The notes: generated by a model not told the origin, from the sequence alone. A stretch of DNA of 64,000 nucleotides from JAIQFF01 sp963725615 (GCA_963725615.1 CAVRZO010000006.1:153797-217796), one strand, 5' to 3'. Shown: positions 25,060-34,174, counted from the first letter of the stretch. Made by a program: numbers and translations.

Positions 25060-26667
25060 CTACTGTGGCGGCGGAGCAGGCGTCGTCGTAGCTCCCGGCG
25101 TGATCTGAGTTCCAATCACATCGCCGGACACGATCATCTCCACGCGACGATTCAGTTTCCGGCCGGCGGCGGTGCCGTTGTCAGCCACGGGATTCCCTTT
25201 CCCCAATCCGCGCGCAATCACGTTGTTGATCGAGACCCCGTTGTTCACCAGGTAGTCCCGCACCGAAGCTGCCCGCTTCTCGGACAAGGTCTGGTTGTAA
25301 GCATCGCTGCCCACGCTGTCGGTGTGGCCTTCGATCTCCAAACGCAGGTCGGGATAGGCCAGAACGATGCCTGAGATTCGGGCTAACCGCTCCCGCGCAG
25401 CCGGCTTGAGAGTGTAGCTGCCGCTGTCGAACAGCACGTCGGGCATGCTCACGACGAGGCCGCGTGGAGTGTCCTTGGTCTCCAGCACCTGGTTGAGTTG
25501 GTTGAGCAGACGCTGCCGCTGCTCTTCTTTCTGACGAATTGCTTCGGCCGCGGCCTGACGTTGTTTCTCAGCCTCGGCTTCAGCTTTCTGCTGCTCGGCC
25601 ATGGCGGCAGCGCGCGCCGCATCCGCTTGCGCCTGCTGCTCCTGGGCTGCGGCTTGGGCCTTTGCCGCGGCTGCTGCATCAGCTTCGGCCTGGGCGCGTC
25701 GACGCGCATCTTCTTCGGCCTGGGCCTTGGCCTGGGCTTCAGCTGCGGCGGAGGCTGCGGCCTCCGCTTCGGCCTGGCGTTGCTTATCCAGCATGGCCTG
25801 CTTCTCGTTCGCGATTCGCTCCTGCTCCTTGCGGCGGAGCGTCAGCACGCGCGCATCTTCGGCCATTTGGGTGGCGCCACGGGCGGCCGTGCCGATGGGA
25901 GTCTTGCCCTGTTTGCGCTTCAGATAATCTTCGGCGCGGGCCAGGTAAGTTTCGGCCTTTCCCAAGCTATCCGCCGCGTATTGCGCGGCGCCTGCGGCCT
26001 TGGCGATAGCCACGGCATTGCGCGCCTCGAGCAGGGTGAGAGGCGTCTTGGGGTCTGCGTTCGCCGAGGGAAGCTGCTGGGCAGGCATGTCAATGGTGTA
26101 CTGGCCGCCCTCGAGCATGTCGAACTTGGCGTCGATGGCTTCCTCGAAGCCCTTGGTCGACTGCCGGATGATATTTTCGGCCACGACTTCGTTACTGGGC
26201 CGAGTGACCGAGAAGTACGGTTCGGCAGTCACGATCAGACCGAAGGCCTGCAAGTCGGTGGTCACATCCAGGCTGCTCTTGCCATATTCGTCGGGAACAA
26301 TCTCTCCCAGGTTCTGCGCCCGCCCTTCGGGGGTGATCGCCCATAGAACATAGGTGAGAAACTGCGGACCCACGCGGCTGGCCGGGCCCAGCTTCGAAAG
26401 CTCGACGTTGATCTGCAGGCGTCCGGCTTTGCTGTCGACTTTGGCTTTGCCGGTCACTTCCGGCATCAGGCTGGTGCCCTTGATATCCACGGTCGTCGAG
26501 CCGCCGCGATGGCGATAGTTGACCGCCTTCGTGGTCCGCGACACTACGTTCACGCGGAACACCGGGGTCTGATCCATCGGTTCTACAGGAGGGTTCTCCT
26601 GTTGGGCGACCGCGAACGTGACCACGCAAAACATGGTCACGCAGAACAAGCCTGCGAATTTCTTCAT
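25060..26667 (-). CDS. OmpA-family peptidoglycan-binding outer-membrane protein with long Ala-rich coil
   Basis: A 535-residue secreted protein. It has a signal peptide (MKKFAGLFCVTMFCVVTFAV), a 170-residue N-terminal domain of unknown type, an Ala/Gln/Glu-rich helical region (about 270-390, with units such as AQAKAQAEEDARRRAQ), and a C-terminal OmpA domain (about 405-520). The OmpA part shows VLFDSGSYTLKPAARERL, EIEGHTDSVGSDAYN and the peptidoglycan-contact region NRRVEMIVSG. It tethers the envelope to the wall non-covalently, and the helix probably spans the periplasm. The ATG at 26667 follows GAAGGATG; an extra nine-codon extension is unlikely. The tail is Thr/Pro-rich. Confidence 0.9.
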   Translation of the reverse strand: MKKFAGLFCVTMFCVVTFAVAQQENPPVEPMDQTPVFRVNVVSRTTKAVNYRHRGGSTTVDIKGTSLMPEVTGKAKVDSKAGRLQINVELSKLGPASRVGPQFLTYVLWAITPEGRAQNLGEIVPDEYGKSSLDVTTDLQAFGLIVTAEPYFSVTRPSNEVVAENIIRQSTKGFEEAIDAKFDMLEGGQYTIDMPAQQLPSANADPKTPLTLLEARNAVAIAKAAGAAQYAADSLGKAETYLARAEDYLKRKQGKTPIGTAARGATQMAEDARVLTLRRKEQERIANEKQAMLDKQRQAEAEAAASAAAEAQAKAQAEEDARRRAQAEADAAAAAKAQAAAQEQQAQADAARAAAMAEQQKAEAEAEKQRQAAAEAIRQKEEQRQRLLNQLNQVLETKDTPRGLVVSMPDVLFDSGSYTLKPAARERLARISGIVLAYPDLRLEIEGHTDSVGSDAYNQTLSEKRAASVRDYLVNNGVSINNVIARGLGKGNPVADNGTAAGRKLNRRVEMIVSGDVIGTQITPGATTTPAPPPQ

Positions 26668-26929
26668 GATTGCATCCTTCTTTGTTGGGCGCATTTAGAC
26701 GCTACGGGACCACGAAGGTCTCCGTTTATTTTGGGGCTTCCCCGCACTCTGCGGAAGTGTCACCGCAAACTACCACGTCGAGGCGTGCCAGGAAAAGTGC
26801 CCGGCTTGAGATGCAGAATGACGGACTCAGGGCTGGTTCTGTCCCGCAAAAATTCCGCAACAGCGCCTGCCCGCGCAGACGCCGCCGAAACCCTTGCCTG
26901 TCCTGGTTTTCAGGGTGCCCTGGCACTCG

Positions 26930-26955
26930 GGTAACCCATCCTGGTTACCTATAAA
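26930..26955 (+). promoter_or_regulatory. Dyad GGTAACC-N6-GGTTACC abutting a TATAAA box
   Basis: In the 433-base gap between the OmpA gene and the next rightward gene, a perfect 7-bp dyad ends one base before TATAAA (26950-26955). It could be an operator covering a promoter spacer. No clear -35 is visible, and nothing else in the gap looks functional. Confidence 0.35.
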
Positions 26956-27100
26956 GTGCAGCAACTTGCATTTACCCGTCCCGCAGACCCTCCGAAAATC
27001 GCTTCTAAGTTTCTTGGCTGTAATGGCTTACGGGAATCATGCTTATTGGCTGGCTAGCTGCATTCTGTAACGCTGCCTGCGGGCTGAGCGGGCACATAGA

Positions 27101-27541
27101 TTGGGGTGCCATTTGTGGAACCTGACCGCCGATAACGCGACCCGCAAGTCCAGCCGTTCGTTGCTTCCCGTGTTGACGATTCTGTTTCTGGTTTCCTACG
27201 GTCTGCTGACCATGCTGGTCGTGGAACAGGGACGGACCATCGACTCGCAGCGCAACCTCATTCACTTGCTCTTCGGCGACAGCGTGCAGTTGAGCAGCAT
27301 AAAAGGGAAAGCCGCCCAGAAGCAGAACGATGCTCAGGCTCAGGCGCGGGCCCAGGCGCAGAAGAAATCTCCTGCGGCGCAACCGGTACCGTCAGATCCC
27401 CGGAAATCACCTTCGACTCCCCAGGCGCAAGCGGGCGCGAAAAATCAGAGCACCAGCAAATTCGCGCGACCGCTTCCGCAGAAACCTCCGAAAAACACCG
27501 TCGACCAGGGAGACGATCGCAGAACCCTGCTCTCGATTTAA
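27101..27541 (+). CDS. Single-pass membrane protein with Gln/Ala-rich tail, unknown function
   Basis: Up to 146 residues: a short basic N-terminus, one membrane helix (LLPVLTILFLVSYGLLTMLV), a coiled segment EQGRTIDSQRNLIHLLFGDS, and a low-complexity Ala/Gln/Lys/Pro tail. There is no ATG before the membrane helix; TTG codons at 27101 and 27113 are the candidates, so the start is uncertain. The topology suggests a cytoplasmic N-terminus and periplasmic tail. It is followed 21 bases later by another small secreted protein. Confidence 0.6.
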   Translation: MGCHLWNLTADNATRKSSRSLLPVLTILFLVSYGLLTMLVVEQGRTIDSQRNLIHLLFGDSVQLSSIKGKAAQKQNDAQAQARAQAQKKSPAAQPVPSDPRKSPSTPQAQAGAKNQSTSKFARPLPQKPPKNTVDQGDDRRTLLSI

Positions 27542-27562
27542 GTTACAGGGCCCAGATTCTCC

Positions 27563-27817
27563 ATGAAAGTATTCGCCACATTACTGTTGTCAGTTTCTCT
27601 GCAAGGCTCGTACCGGATTCCGCCGCCGACGCCTCCCGCCGACCACGCCGCCGCCAAGCGGCCGGCGCGCAAGGGAGGCCGCTGGTACTTCGCGGAAAAC
27701 GGCCACGCCGTTTACTGTTTGGGCCCGGTCAGGCTACTGCCGCAGCCAGAAGGCGGCCTGCAACGCGTCGCCACCTTCTGCCAGGGCGACAAGAACATGG
27801 TTCCGCTGAAAGACTAA
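27563..27817 (+). CDS. Small secreted protein, unknown function
   Basis: An 84-residue protein with a short signal-like start (MKVFATLLLSVSLQGSY), a Pro-rich stretch, and a C-terminal part GGRWYFAENGHAVYCLGPVR that contains two cysteines able to form a disulfide. It could be a small envelope protein. The ATG and the close spacing to the preceding gene support it; no family was recognised. Confidence 0.55.
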   Translation: MKVFATLLLSVSLQGSYRIPPPTPPADHAAAKRPARKGGRWYFAENGHAVYCLGPVRLLPQPEGGLQRVATFCQGDKNMVPLKD

Positions 27818-27946
27818 CCTTCGCGCAATTCCTGATAACTTTCGCCACAAGCCACGTAGGCCCGGACGCCCTCGTCCGGGCAGGCGAGCAAAGCTCGCCA
27901 GAGTCGTCATCCAGCACGAACTCCACAAATCCGATAACATTTTCCA

Positions 27947-28303
27947 ATGCCGAAGTTCGAGAAGCACATCTTTATCTGCGGCAACCAGCGTCCGCCCGGG
28001 GCCCCGCGTCCCTGCTGCGATCCCACCGGCCAGGCGGAGCTGCAGAAATCATTCAAAGAGAAGCTGGCAGCCCTCGGCCTGAAAGGAAGAGTGCGGGCCA
28101 ATCAATCAGGCTGCCTGGACCAGTGCGAGCATGGTCCAAACCTGGTCGTGTACCCCGAGGCCGTCTGGTATAACCGAGTCACTCTGGCCGATGTGGATGA
28201 AATTATCGAGTCGCACATCGTGGGAGGAAAGCCGGTAGAGCGGTTGGTGATGGCGGATTCCTGCATCAACACCAAAGACTGTGAGCACCGGACAAGAAAG
28301 TAA
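27947..28303 (+). CDS. Thioredoxin-like [2Fe-2S] ferredoxin
   Basis: A 118-residue protein of the thioredoxin-like ferredoxin family. Cluster ligands are the cysteines in FICGNQRPPGAPRPCC and in SGCLDQCEHGPNLVVYP, with the characteristic Cys-x3-Cys spacing in the second pair. A helix ends in VDEIIESHIVGGKPVERL. It transfers single electrons; partners are unknown and no oxidoreductase is adjacent. The Rieske oxygenase at 12 kb lacks a reductase, but a link is only speculation. The 3' end overlaps the next gene by 23 bases. Confidence 0.88.
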   Translation: MPKFEKHIFICGNQRPPGAPRPCCDPTGQAELQKSFKEKLAALGLKGRVRANQSGCLDQCEHGPNLVVYPEAVWYNRVTLADVDEIIESHIVGGKPVERLVMADSCINTKDCEHRTRK

Positions 28304-28802
28304 TCGAAAGCCTTGCCCCGAATCAGTGAAAATCCACTTTCAAAACACAATAGATGACTACATTGAGGCACAGCGTGCCTACCAGCGTCATCGGTTCTGG
28401 TACCACGCTTATCTGTGGCTGGCGGCTGCCTGCGCTCTGGTCGCCGTTTACGTGGTGCTGTTCGTTGACGTCTACCTTGCGATAGGGCCGATGGTATGTG
28501 CGGCGTGGTTCTTGCTTCCTAGAGTGCTGTTTCCTTGGTGGATGCGCCGCGACTTTCGTAAGCATCCTCACTTTGCTCTGGAGTCCGACCTGGTAGCAGG
28601 AGAGGAAGGCTTACGGCTCCAAAGCGATATCGGGGAGGGCACTTCGAAGTGGGCTGCCTTTACCAAGTGGCATGAAACAGAAAATCTTTTCATGCTTTAT
28701 ACAGGTGCCCGACTATTTCGAATAATTCCGAAGAGAGCCTTTGAGGCCTCTCAGTTAACCGAGTTTCGCGAACTGCTTCGCAGGAAACTGGGCTCCAAAT
28801 AA
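28281..28802 (+). CDS. YcxB-like two-helix membrane protein
   Basis: A 173-residue protein. The N-terminal region DYIEAQRAYQRH leads into two adjacent membrane helices (YLWLAAACALVAVYVVLFVD and YLAIGPMVCAAWFLLPRVLF). A soluble C-terminal domain follows, with LQSDIGEGTSKWAAFTKWHE and RLFRIIPKRAFEASQLTEFR, which is the YcxB-like pattern. Function of that family is unknown. It overlaps the ferredoxin gene in a different frame, suggesting translational coupling, though an internal start at SVKIHF-proximal codons cannot be excluded. Confidence 0.75.
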   Translation: MSTGQESNRKPCPESVKIHFQNTIDDYIEAQRAYQRHRFWYHAYLWLAAACALVAVYVVLFVDVYLAIGPMVCAAWFLLPRVLFPWWMRRDFRKHPHFALESDLVAGEEGLRLQSDIGEGTSKWAAFTKWHETENLFMLYTGARLFRIIPKRAFEASQLTEFRELLRRKLGSK

Positions 28803-28851
28803 AACATCAATTAACCGCCTGTTGTTAATGGGTTTTCGATCGGTTGGTTTG

Positions 28852-28927
28852 TGGTGACCCCGGCAGGATTTGAACCTGCAACCCTTCGGGTAGAAGCCGA
28901 ATGCTCTATCCATTGAGCTACGGGGCC
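28852..28927 (-). tRNA. tRNA-Arg (anticodon TCT)
   Basis: On the minus strand: acceptor GGCCCCG / CGGGGTC, D-arm AGCTCAATGGATAGAGC, anticodon stem TTCGG / CCGAA with loop CTTCTAC (anticodon TCT), T-arm GCAGGTTCAAATCCTGC, and an encoded CCA at 28852-28854. Confidence 0.97.
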
Positions 28928-29049
28928 GCCATGCTTCCATTCTATCGGGTAAGTCCGCTCAGATCACCGCGCTTAGTTTACCGCACTCGCTTTGCCATCC
29001 GTAATAGCGACCAACCAGTGCCCTCCTGCTATCCTGAACTCAATCTCAC

Positions 29050-31272
29050 GTGAAATTTCAGTTACAGGATTCTGCGGAATCTCCGGCTGCTGAGCACAAG
29101 ATGGTAGGCCGCCTTGTCATCGGCCTGCTGGTGCTGGTCTCCGCGCTGGTCGGAGCGACGGCCGGACTCTTGTTGGTTTACTCGACCGATCTGCCGCAGG
29201 TCGGTCAGCTCGAACACTACCGCCCCAGTTCCATCACCGAACTCTACGACGATCAAGGACGCACTATCGGGTCGTTCGCCCTGCAACGCCGGGTCGTCGC
29301 CAGCTATGACGACTATCCCGAGGTCTTGTGCCAGGCGTTAATTTCGATTGAAGACAAGGACTTCTACCGGCACTGGGGCATTAACGTCTGGCGCATCGCG
29401 GGGGCGGCGTACCGCGACATCCAGTCGGGTGGCAGAGTGCAGGGCGCCTCGACTCTTACCATGCAGCTGGCGCGCAATCTTTTTCTTTCGCCTGACCGGT
29501 CGTTTCATCGAAAAATTCAGGAGGCACTGTTGGCGGTGCAGATCGAGCGGCGTTTCACCAAGCCGCAAATTTTCACTCTCTACGCCAACCAGATCTATCT
29601 CGGCCACGGGGTTTACGGATTCGAGGCTGCTTCCCAGTTTTACTTCAGCAAGCCTTCGAAACGATTGACCCTCGACGAAGCCGCGTTGCTGGCCGGCCTG
29701 CCGAAATCGCCGACTTACTATTCGCCCATCACGCATCCCGACCACGCCCTCAAGCGCCGCAATCTGGTGATCAATTCGATGCTCGAGGACGGCAACATCA
29801 CGGCGCAACAGGCCGCTGCCGCCCGCGATCTGCCCATCCGGCTCGAAGTGGCCCACGATCCCGATTCGCTGGCGCCTTATTTTGTCGAAGAAATACGCCG
29901 CTACCTGGAGGGCAGGTATGGCAGCGATCAAGTCCACGAGGGAGGCTTGAAAGTCTATACCTCGCTCGATATGGACTTGCAGCGCGCCGCCAACCGCGCC
30001 GTATTCGAAGGCCTGGCTGCGTATGAACGCCGCCATGGCTGGAGGGGACATCTGCAGAATGTTTTGGGCGGCGAGGTGACACTCGCCAACTACCAGCATC
30101 CGGACTGGGACAGCGATCCTGAGGTCAACGGCTACGTTCACGCTCTGGTCACGGCTGTGACACCAGCTTCGGCGACCATCAGATTTGGCCGCTACTCAGC
30201 GATGCTTGCGCCCGCCGATGCGGCGTGGACCCGTCGCAAGCTTCCAGACATCCTTCAACCCGGTGATATTGCCTACGTGAAGATCATTTCGCTCGCGGAC
30301 AACAAGGCGCGGGTCACCCTGGAAGAAGACTCCGGTGCCCAGGGCGCGCTGGTCGCAATCGACAACGCCACGGGCGAGATCAAAGCCATGGTCGGCGGAC
30401 GGGATTTCAATCTCTCGAAATTCAATCGCTCGACTCAGGCGCTGCGCCAGGTCGGATCATCCTTCAAGCCCTACGTTTACACCGCGGCCATCGATCGCGG
30501 CGCGACGCCGGACGACACCATCCTGGATGCGCCGGTAACATTCCCGATGCCCTCAGGCCCTCCATACGAGCCCCACAATTACGACGAAAAGTTTGAAGGC
30601 ACGATTACGCTTCGTCGCGCGCTAGCCCAGTCTCGCAATATCCCCGCGCTGAAACTGGCCGACAGCATCGGCATCAAGACCGTCATCGACTACGCTCATC
30701 GCTTCGGCATCACTTCCAGCATTCCGCCTTATCTGCCGGTCGCGCTGGGCGCGGTCGAAGTCACTCCCCTGGAACAGACCTCGGCGTACAGTGTCTTCCC
30801 CAGTGACGGCGTGCACATCACACCGCGCTACATCACCAAGGTGACGGATTACGAAGGACGCACGCTCGAAGAAAACTTTCCCGACGTAAAGGACGTGGTC
30901 AGCGCCCACACCGCGCGAACCATTACGGCCATGCTGCGCGAAGTCGTGCTGCACGGCACTGCGATCGCCGCGTCTTCGATGAAATATCCTCTGGCGGGAA
31001 AAACCGGCACCACCAACAACTTTACCGACGCCTGGTTTGTCGGCTTCTCACCGTCTATCACTTGTGGAGTGTGGATCGGCTACGACGAGAAGAAATTCCT
31101 GGGCGCAAAGGAAACCGGTTCCCGCGCTGCATTACCCATCTGGATGGATTTCATGAAAGTTGCGCTAGCAGGAAAGGATCCGGGAGAGTTCCAGGGGCCG
31201 CCGGAGACGGCACCGGCAGCACATCCAGTCGACACGCCGGACACAGCCCCTGCAGGAGATGAAACGCATTAG
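29050..31272 (+). CDS. Class A penicillin-binding protein (glycosyltransferase/transpeptidase)
   Basis: A 740-residue bifunctional wall synthase anchored by one N-terminal helix (about 18-42). The GT51 domain shows SIEDKDFYRHWG (catalytic Glu near 100), GASTLTMQLARNLFLS and the donor region IFTLYANQIYLGHGVYGFE. The transpeptidase domain has the nucleophile motif SSFK near 469, SRN in SQSRNIPALKLAD, and KTGTT near 650. The start is a GTG with no ATG nearby upstream of the membrane helix. The size and domain order fit PBP1A/1B; which one cannot be decided. A Pro/Ala-rich tail ends the protein. The gene's stop is five bases before a large inverted repeat. Confidence 0.94.
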   Translation: MKFQLQDSAESPAAEHKMVGRLVIGLLVLVSALVGATAGLLLVYSTDLPQVGQLEHYRPSSITELYDDQGRTIGSFALQRRVVASYDDYPEVLCQALISIEDKDFYRHWGINVWRIAGAAYRDIQSGGRVQGASTLTMQLARNLFLSPDRSFHRKIQEALLAVQIERRFTKPQIFTLYANQIYLGHGVYGFEAASQFYFSKPSKRLTLDEAALLAGLPKSPTYYSPITHPDHALKRRNLVINSMLEDGNITAQQAAAARDLPIRLEVAHDPDSLAPYFVEEIRRYLEGRYGSDQVHEGGLKVYTSLDMDLQRAANRAVFEGLAAYERRHGWRGHLQNVLGGEVTLANYQHPDWDSDPEVNGYVHALVTAVTPASATIRFGRYSAMLAPADAAWTRRKLPDILQPGDIAYVKIISLADNKARVTLEEDSGAQGALVAIDNATGEIKAMVGGRDFNLSKFNRSTQALRQVGSSFKPYVYTAAIDRGATPDDTILDAPVTFPMPSGPPYEPHNYDEKFEGTITLRRALAQSRNIPALKLADSIGIKTVIDYAHRFGITSSIPPYLPVALGAVEVTPLEQTSAYSVFPSDGVHITPRYITKVTDYEGRTLEENFPDVKDVVSAHTARTITAMLREVVLHGTAIAASSMKYPLAGKTGTTNNFTDAWFVGFSPSITCGVWIGYDEKKFLGAKETGSRAALPIWMDFMKVALAGKDPGEFQGPPETAPAAHPVDTPDTAPAGDETH

Positions 31273-31277
31273 CCGGT

Positions 31278-31384
31278 GGAGGGCGGGCGTCTGTGTGGTC
31301 GCGGGCGACTCGCCCGCGAGTTGCTGGAAGCAAAGTCAAAAGCCGCGGGCGAGTCGCCCGCGACCACACAGACGCCTGCCCTCC
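31278..31384. repeat. Inverted repeat with 41-bp arms containing GCGGGCGACTCGCCCGC
   Basis: The left arm (31278-31318) and right arm (31344-31384) are complementary at 40 of 41 positions; each contains its own inner palindrome CGCGGGCGAGTCGCCCGCG or its complement. The inner palindrome with the adjacent ACCACACA also occurs inside the coding region at 16767 and upstream of recQ at 53572. Confidence 0.88.
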
Positions 31385-31429
31385 ATTTTCTTTGGAACCC
31401 GATGCGATTTAGGCGATACTGGAATAGTC

Positions 31430-32506
31430 GTGATTTTGTCGAACACAGGCCCCTGCAAGAGAGCTTTGACCCGGACGTTCCGGGCCTCGATTCTTGGACT
31501 TGGAAGCACAATCTGCCTGTCCCTGATCCCCTTGCTGTGGCCCCTTCTCGCTTCGGCTCAGTCTGAGCAGCCCCCTGATCAGCGATTGTCAGGAAACATC
31601 AGCGGAACCGTGGTTGATCGCACCGGAGCGGTCGTGGCCGGGGCCCGGGTGAGACTTACGCGCCAAGGTCAATCTTCGGAAAATCGGTCCCCGAGCCGGG
31701 AGGTTCTCTCCGGCGACAACGGACAATTTTCCTTTGCCAACATCGCTCCCGGCCCCTTCCAGCTCACGACGACGTCGGCGGGCTTCGCGGCGCAACCATC
31801 TTCTGGGGTGCTGCATGCGGGCGAGACTTACATTGTCCCGCCGATCGTGTTGGCGGTTGCAACTGCTCTCACCGAGGTGCGGGTTGGACTCTCACCGGTC
31901 GAGGTGGCACAAGAGCAGGTCCAGGATGAAGAGAAGCAGCGGGTGCTCGGCTTCATTCCAAACTTCTACGTCAGCTACGCTCCGCATCCGGTTCCTCTCA
32001 GCTCGAAACAAAAGTTCGATCTTGCATGGAAGACAGTCGTTGATCCGGTGAGCTTCGGATTGATCGGGGTGGTTGCGGGAATTCAGCAGTCGCAAAACGA
32101 GTTCAGTGGATATGGCCAGGGCGCGCAAGGTTATGGCAAGCGCTACGGCGCCTCCTACGCCAACTTTGTTTCCGGTACGTTCATCGGAAGCGCCATGCTG
32201 CCGTCGCTCCTGAAACAAGACCCGCGTTACTTCTACAAGGGTACCGGCAGTAAGCGGTCGCGGATTCTGTACGCTCTGGCCAATGCGGTGATTTGCAAAG
32301 GCGACAATGGAAAGTGGCAGCCGAATTACTCGAGCATTCTGGGAAGTCTCGCGGCCGGCGCTATCTCAAATCTTTACTATCCGGCGAACGATCGCGATGG
32401 AGTGGCGCTGACATTCGAGGGCGGGGCGATCGGAACTGGCGCAACCGCCGGCGCCAATCTCATTCAGGAATTTCTCATCCGGAAGCTGACCCCGAAGATT
32501 CCATAA
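31430..32506 (+). CDS. Secreted protein with carboxypeptidase-regulatory-like domain
   Basis: About 358 residues. A signal peptide (ICLSLIPLLWPLLASAQ) precedes a carboxypeptidase-regulatory/SpaA-like beta-sandwich: SGNISGTVVDRTGAVVAGAR through GQFSFANIAPGPFQLTTTSA. A 200-residue C-terminal domain follows, unrecognised but rich in Gly and Tyr (YGKRYGASYANFVSGTFIGS, LLKQDPRYFYKGTGS). The design is common in Acidobacteria and resembles the N-terminus of TonB-dependent receptors without the barrel. GTG at 31430 or TTG at 31436 are likely starts; the longer frame from 31259 would translate the inverted repeat and overlap the PBP gene. Confidence 0.75.
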   Translation: MILSNTGPCKRALTRTFRASILGLGSTICLSLIPLLWPLLASAQSEQPPDQRLSGNISGTVVDRTGAVVAGARVRLTRQGQSSENRSPSREVLSGDNGQFSFANIAPGPFQLTTTSAGFAAQPSSGVLHAGETYIVPPIVLAVATALTEVRVGLSPVEVAQEQVQDEEKQRVLGFIPNFYVSYAPHPVPLSSKQKFDLAWKTVVDPVSFGLIGVVAGIQQSQNEFSGYGQGAQGYGKRYGASYANFVSGTFIGSAMLPSLLKQDPRYFYKGTGSKRSRILYALANAVICKGDNGKWQPNYSSILGSLAAGAISNLYYPANDRDGVALTFEGGAIGTGATAGANLIQEFLIRKLTPKIP

Positions 32507-32543
32507 CAACGATCCCGCCAAGCCGTAAACCATAACTACAGCG

Positions 32544-32689
32544 GGTGCCCATCCTTTCCGCGTTCTTTGCGAAAGGGTGGGAGATCGGGATCAACATTCT
32601 TAGAACCGAGGGTGTTTCGGGAGTCAGTCCAAAATCCTAAGCTAGAAACGCCCGTGGAATCCCCCCTTCAAAATCGAAGGGTGGGCACC
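32544..32689. repeat. Inverted repeat GGTGCCCATCC ... GGGTGGGCACC
   Basis: Outer arms at 32544-32554 and 32679-32689, with an inner hairpin around CCTTTCCGCG-TTC-TTTGCGAAAGG. It occupies most of the 336-base gap before the metallophosphatase gene; the remainder holds that gene's promoter. Confidence 0.65.
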
Positions 32690-32731
32690 GGCCCCTTTGC
32701 ACCACGAGGGCGTACAGCCCACTTCACCTTA

Positions 32732-32760
32732 TTGACTTGCTTTGCCGCGCGGCCTAAGAT
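32732..32760 (+). promoter_or_regulatory. Promoter for the metallophosphatase gene
   Basis: TTGACT at 32732-32737, a 17-base spacer, and TAAGAT at 32755-32760, placed about 80 bases before the start codon. Confidence 0.6.
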
Positions 32761-32842
32761 TCCCCTTCCATAGAGGGTTACGCTGATACAATCCAGTGTT
32801 TTTGTCCATATCTCGCAGAACCTGGCTATAGGAGGCCGAAAA

Positions 32843-34174
32843 ATGTTTCCTCCTTCACGCCGTGTTTCCCCCCACCGCTTTTCTGTCTTCACGCTCGTCT
32901 TCCTGTTGTTGGTGGTTCCGGCATGGGCCGGACGAGCCAAAGCTAAAGCCGATGCTTCAGACGCCGTTGTTGCTATCGGCGACGTGCACGGCGACTTTGA
33001 TGATTTCGTCGCCATTCTGCAGCACTGCGGACTGATTGACAAACAGAACCACTGGTCCGGTGGCAAGGTCACATTCGTCCAGATGGGAGACCTCATCGAT
33101 CGGGGTCCGAAGCCGCGTGAGGTGATGGACCTGATGATGGCGCTGGAGAAGGAAGCACCGAACTCCGGCGGGCGAGTGGTGAGCCTGATGGGCAACCACG
33201 AGATGATGAATCTCATGGGCGACCTGCGCTACGTCACGCCGGAGAACTACGCCACCTTCGGCGACAGCAATTCCGAGCAGCGCCAGAAAGACGCGTATCA
33301 GAAGTACGTGAAATGGCGGAATGATCACCCCCGGCTTTTGACCGAGCTTCCCCAGCCCATGGAAATAACCGAAGGGGAGTGGATGGCGCGACATCCCCTC
33401 GGCTTCGTCGAGCACGCCGAGGCATTCAGCCCCAGCGGGGTCTACGGCAAATGGGTGCGGGGACGCGCTGCTCTGGCCGAGATCGGCCAAGTGGTTTTCC
33501 TGCATGGTGGAATCGATCCCAGTCTGGCCCACTTGAAACTGGACACGATCAACAGCCATATTCGCGATGAAGTCAAGGCCTTCGACGAGGCCAAACAATA
33601 TTTGCTTGAGAAGAACGTGATTCTGCCTTTTTTTACGCTTCAGGAAATGACCGCCGTCGTCCAGGCCGAGATTACGGCTGAGCGCAAGGGGCAGGTGCCG
33701 GCAGATCCGCAAGGGCAGGCCCGGCTCGTCCAGTTCCTGGGATACGGGGACTGGCTCAGCGTCCGGGTTGACGGCCCACTGTGGTTCCGCGGCTACGATA
33801 AATGGACCGACGAAGAGGGCATGGCCCAGATCGGCAAAGTATTGGAAGCCTACGATGCCGCTCATATCGCCGTGGGACACACCGTGCAGAGGAGCGGGCG
33901 AATCCGGCCGCGTTTCAGCGACAAGGTGTTCCTGATCGACACCGGAATGCTCAGCAGCTATTACCCCGGCGGCCGAGCCTCGGCCCTGGAAATCTGCGGC
34001 GATACGCGATTCACCGCCGAGTATATGGATCAACAGACCGTGCTTATAGGCCCAGCAGGTTCTCTTCCGCAAAACGCGGCGCCCCCGGCGGCTGCCGATA
34101 CGGGGAAGGCTCCAGACGCGCCGGCCGCCATGCCGAGCGGTGGCATCTGCGCCGCGGCAGCCGCGGGAAAGTAA
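32843..34174 (+). CDS. Secreted calcineurin-like metallophosphatase
   Basis: A 443-residue protein with a signal peptide (about 9-30, FSVFTLVFLLLVVPAWAG). The PPP/Shewanella-like phosphatase metal-binding motifs are in order: GDVHGDFDD near 46, GDLIDRGP, LMGNHEMMN, a later HGGIDPSLAH, and GHTVQ near the C-terminus. These bind a dinuclear metal centre that hydrolyses phosphomonoesters or phosphoproteins. The C-terminal 40 residues are Ala/Pro-rich. The ATG is preceded by GGAGG. It is followed 27 bases later by the transporter-HEAT fusion on the same strand, so the two are probably one operon; a periplasmic phosphatase next to a nucleotide-translocase-like protein is suggestive but unproven. 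Confidence 0.87.
   Translation: MFPPSRRVSPHRFSVFTLVFLLLVVPAWAGRAKAKADASDAVVAIGDVHGDFDDFVAILQHCGLIDKQNHWSGGKVTFVQMGDLIDRGPKPREVMDLMMALEKEAPNSGGRVVSLMGNHEMMNLMGDLRYVTPENYATFGDSNSEQRQKDAYQKYVKWRNDHPRLLTELPQPMEITEGEWMARHPLGFVEHAEAFSPSGVYGKWVRGRAALAEIGQVVFLHGGIDPSLAHLKLDTINSHIRDEVKAFDEAKQYLLEKNVILPFFTLQEMTAVVQAEITAERKGQVPADPQGQARLVQFLGYGDWLSVRVDGPLWFRGYDKWTDEEGMAQIGKVLEAYDAAHIAVGHTVQRSGRIRPRFSDKVFLIDTGMLSSYYPGGRASALEICGDTRFTAEYMDQQTVLIGPAGSLPQNAAPPAAADTGKAPDAPAAMPSGGICAAAAAGK

Noticed and set aside
25498..26346. 282-codon Gly/Leu-rich frame opposite the OmpA-family coil
   Set aside because: Reverse-strand artefact of Ala/Gln repeats.
27047..27062. TGGC-N8-TGCA resembling a sigma-54 promoter
   Set aside because: Only the GG/GC core spacing matches; with no enhancer-binding protein nearby and this length of motif it is expected by chance.
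31259..31429. N-terminal extension of the 31430 gene
   Set aside because: It overlaps the PBP gene end and translates the inverted repeat; the signal peptide appears only after 31430.
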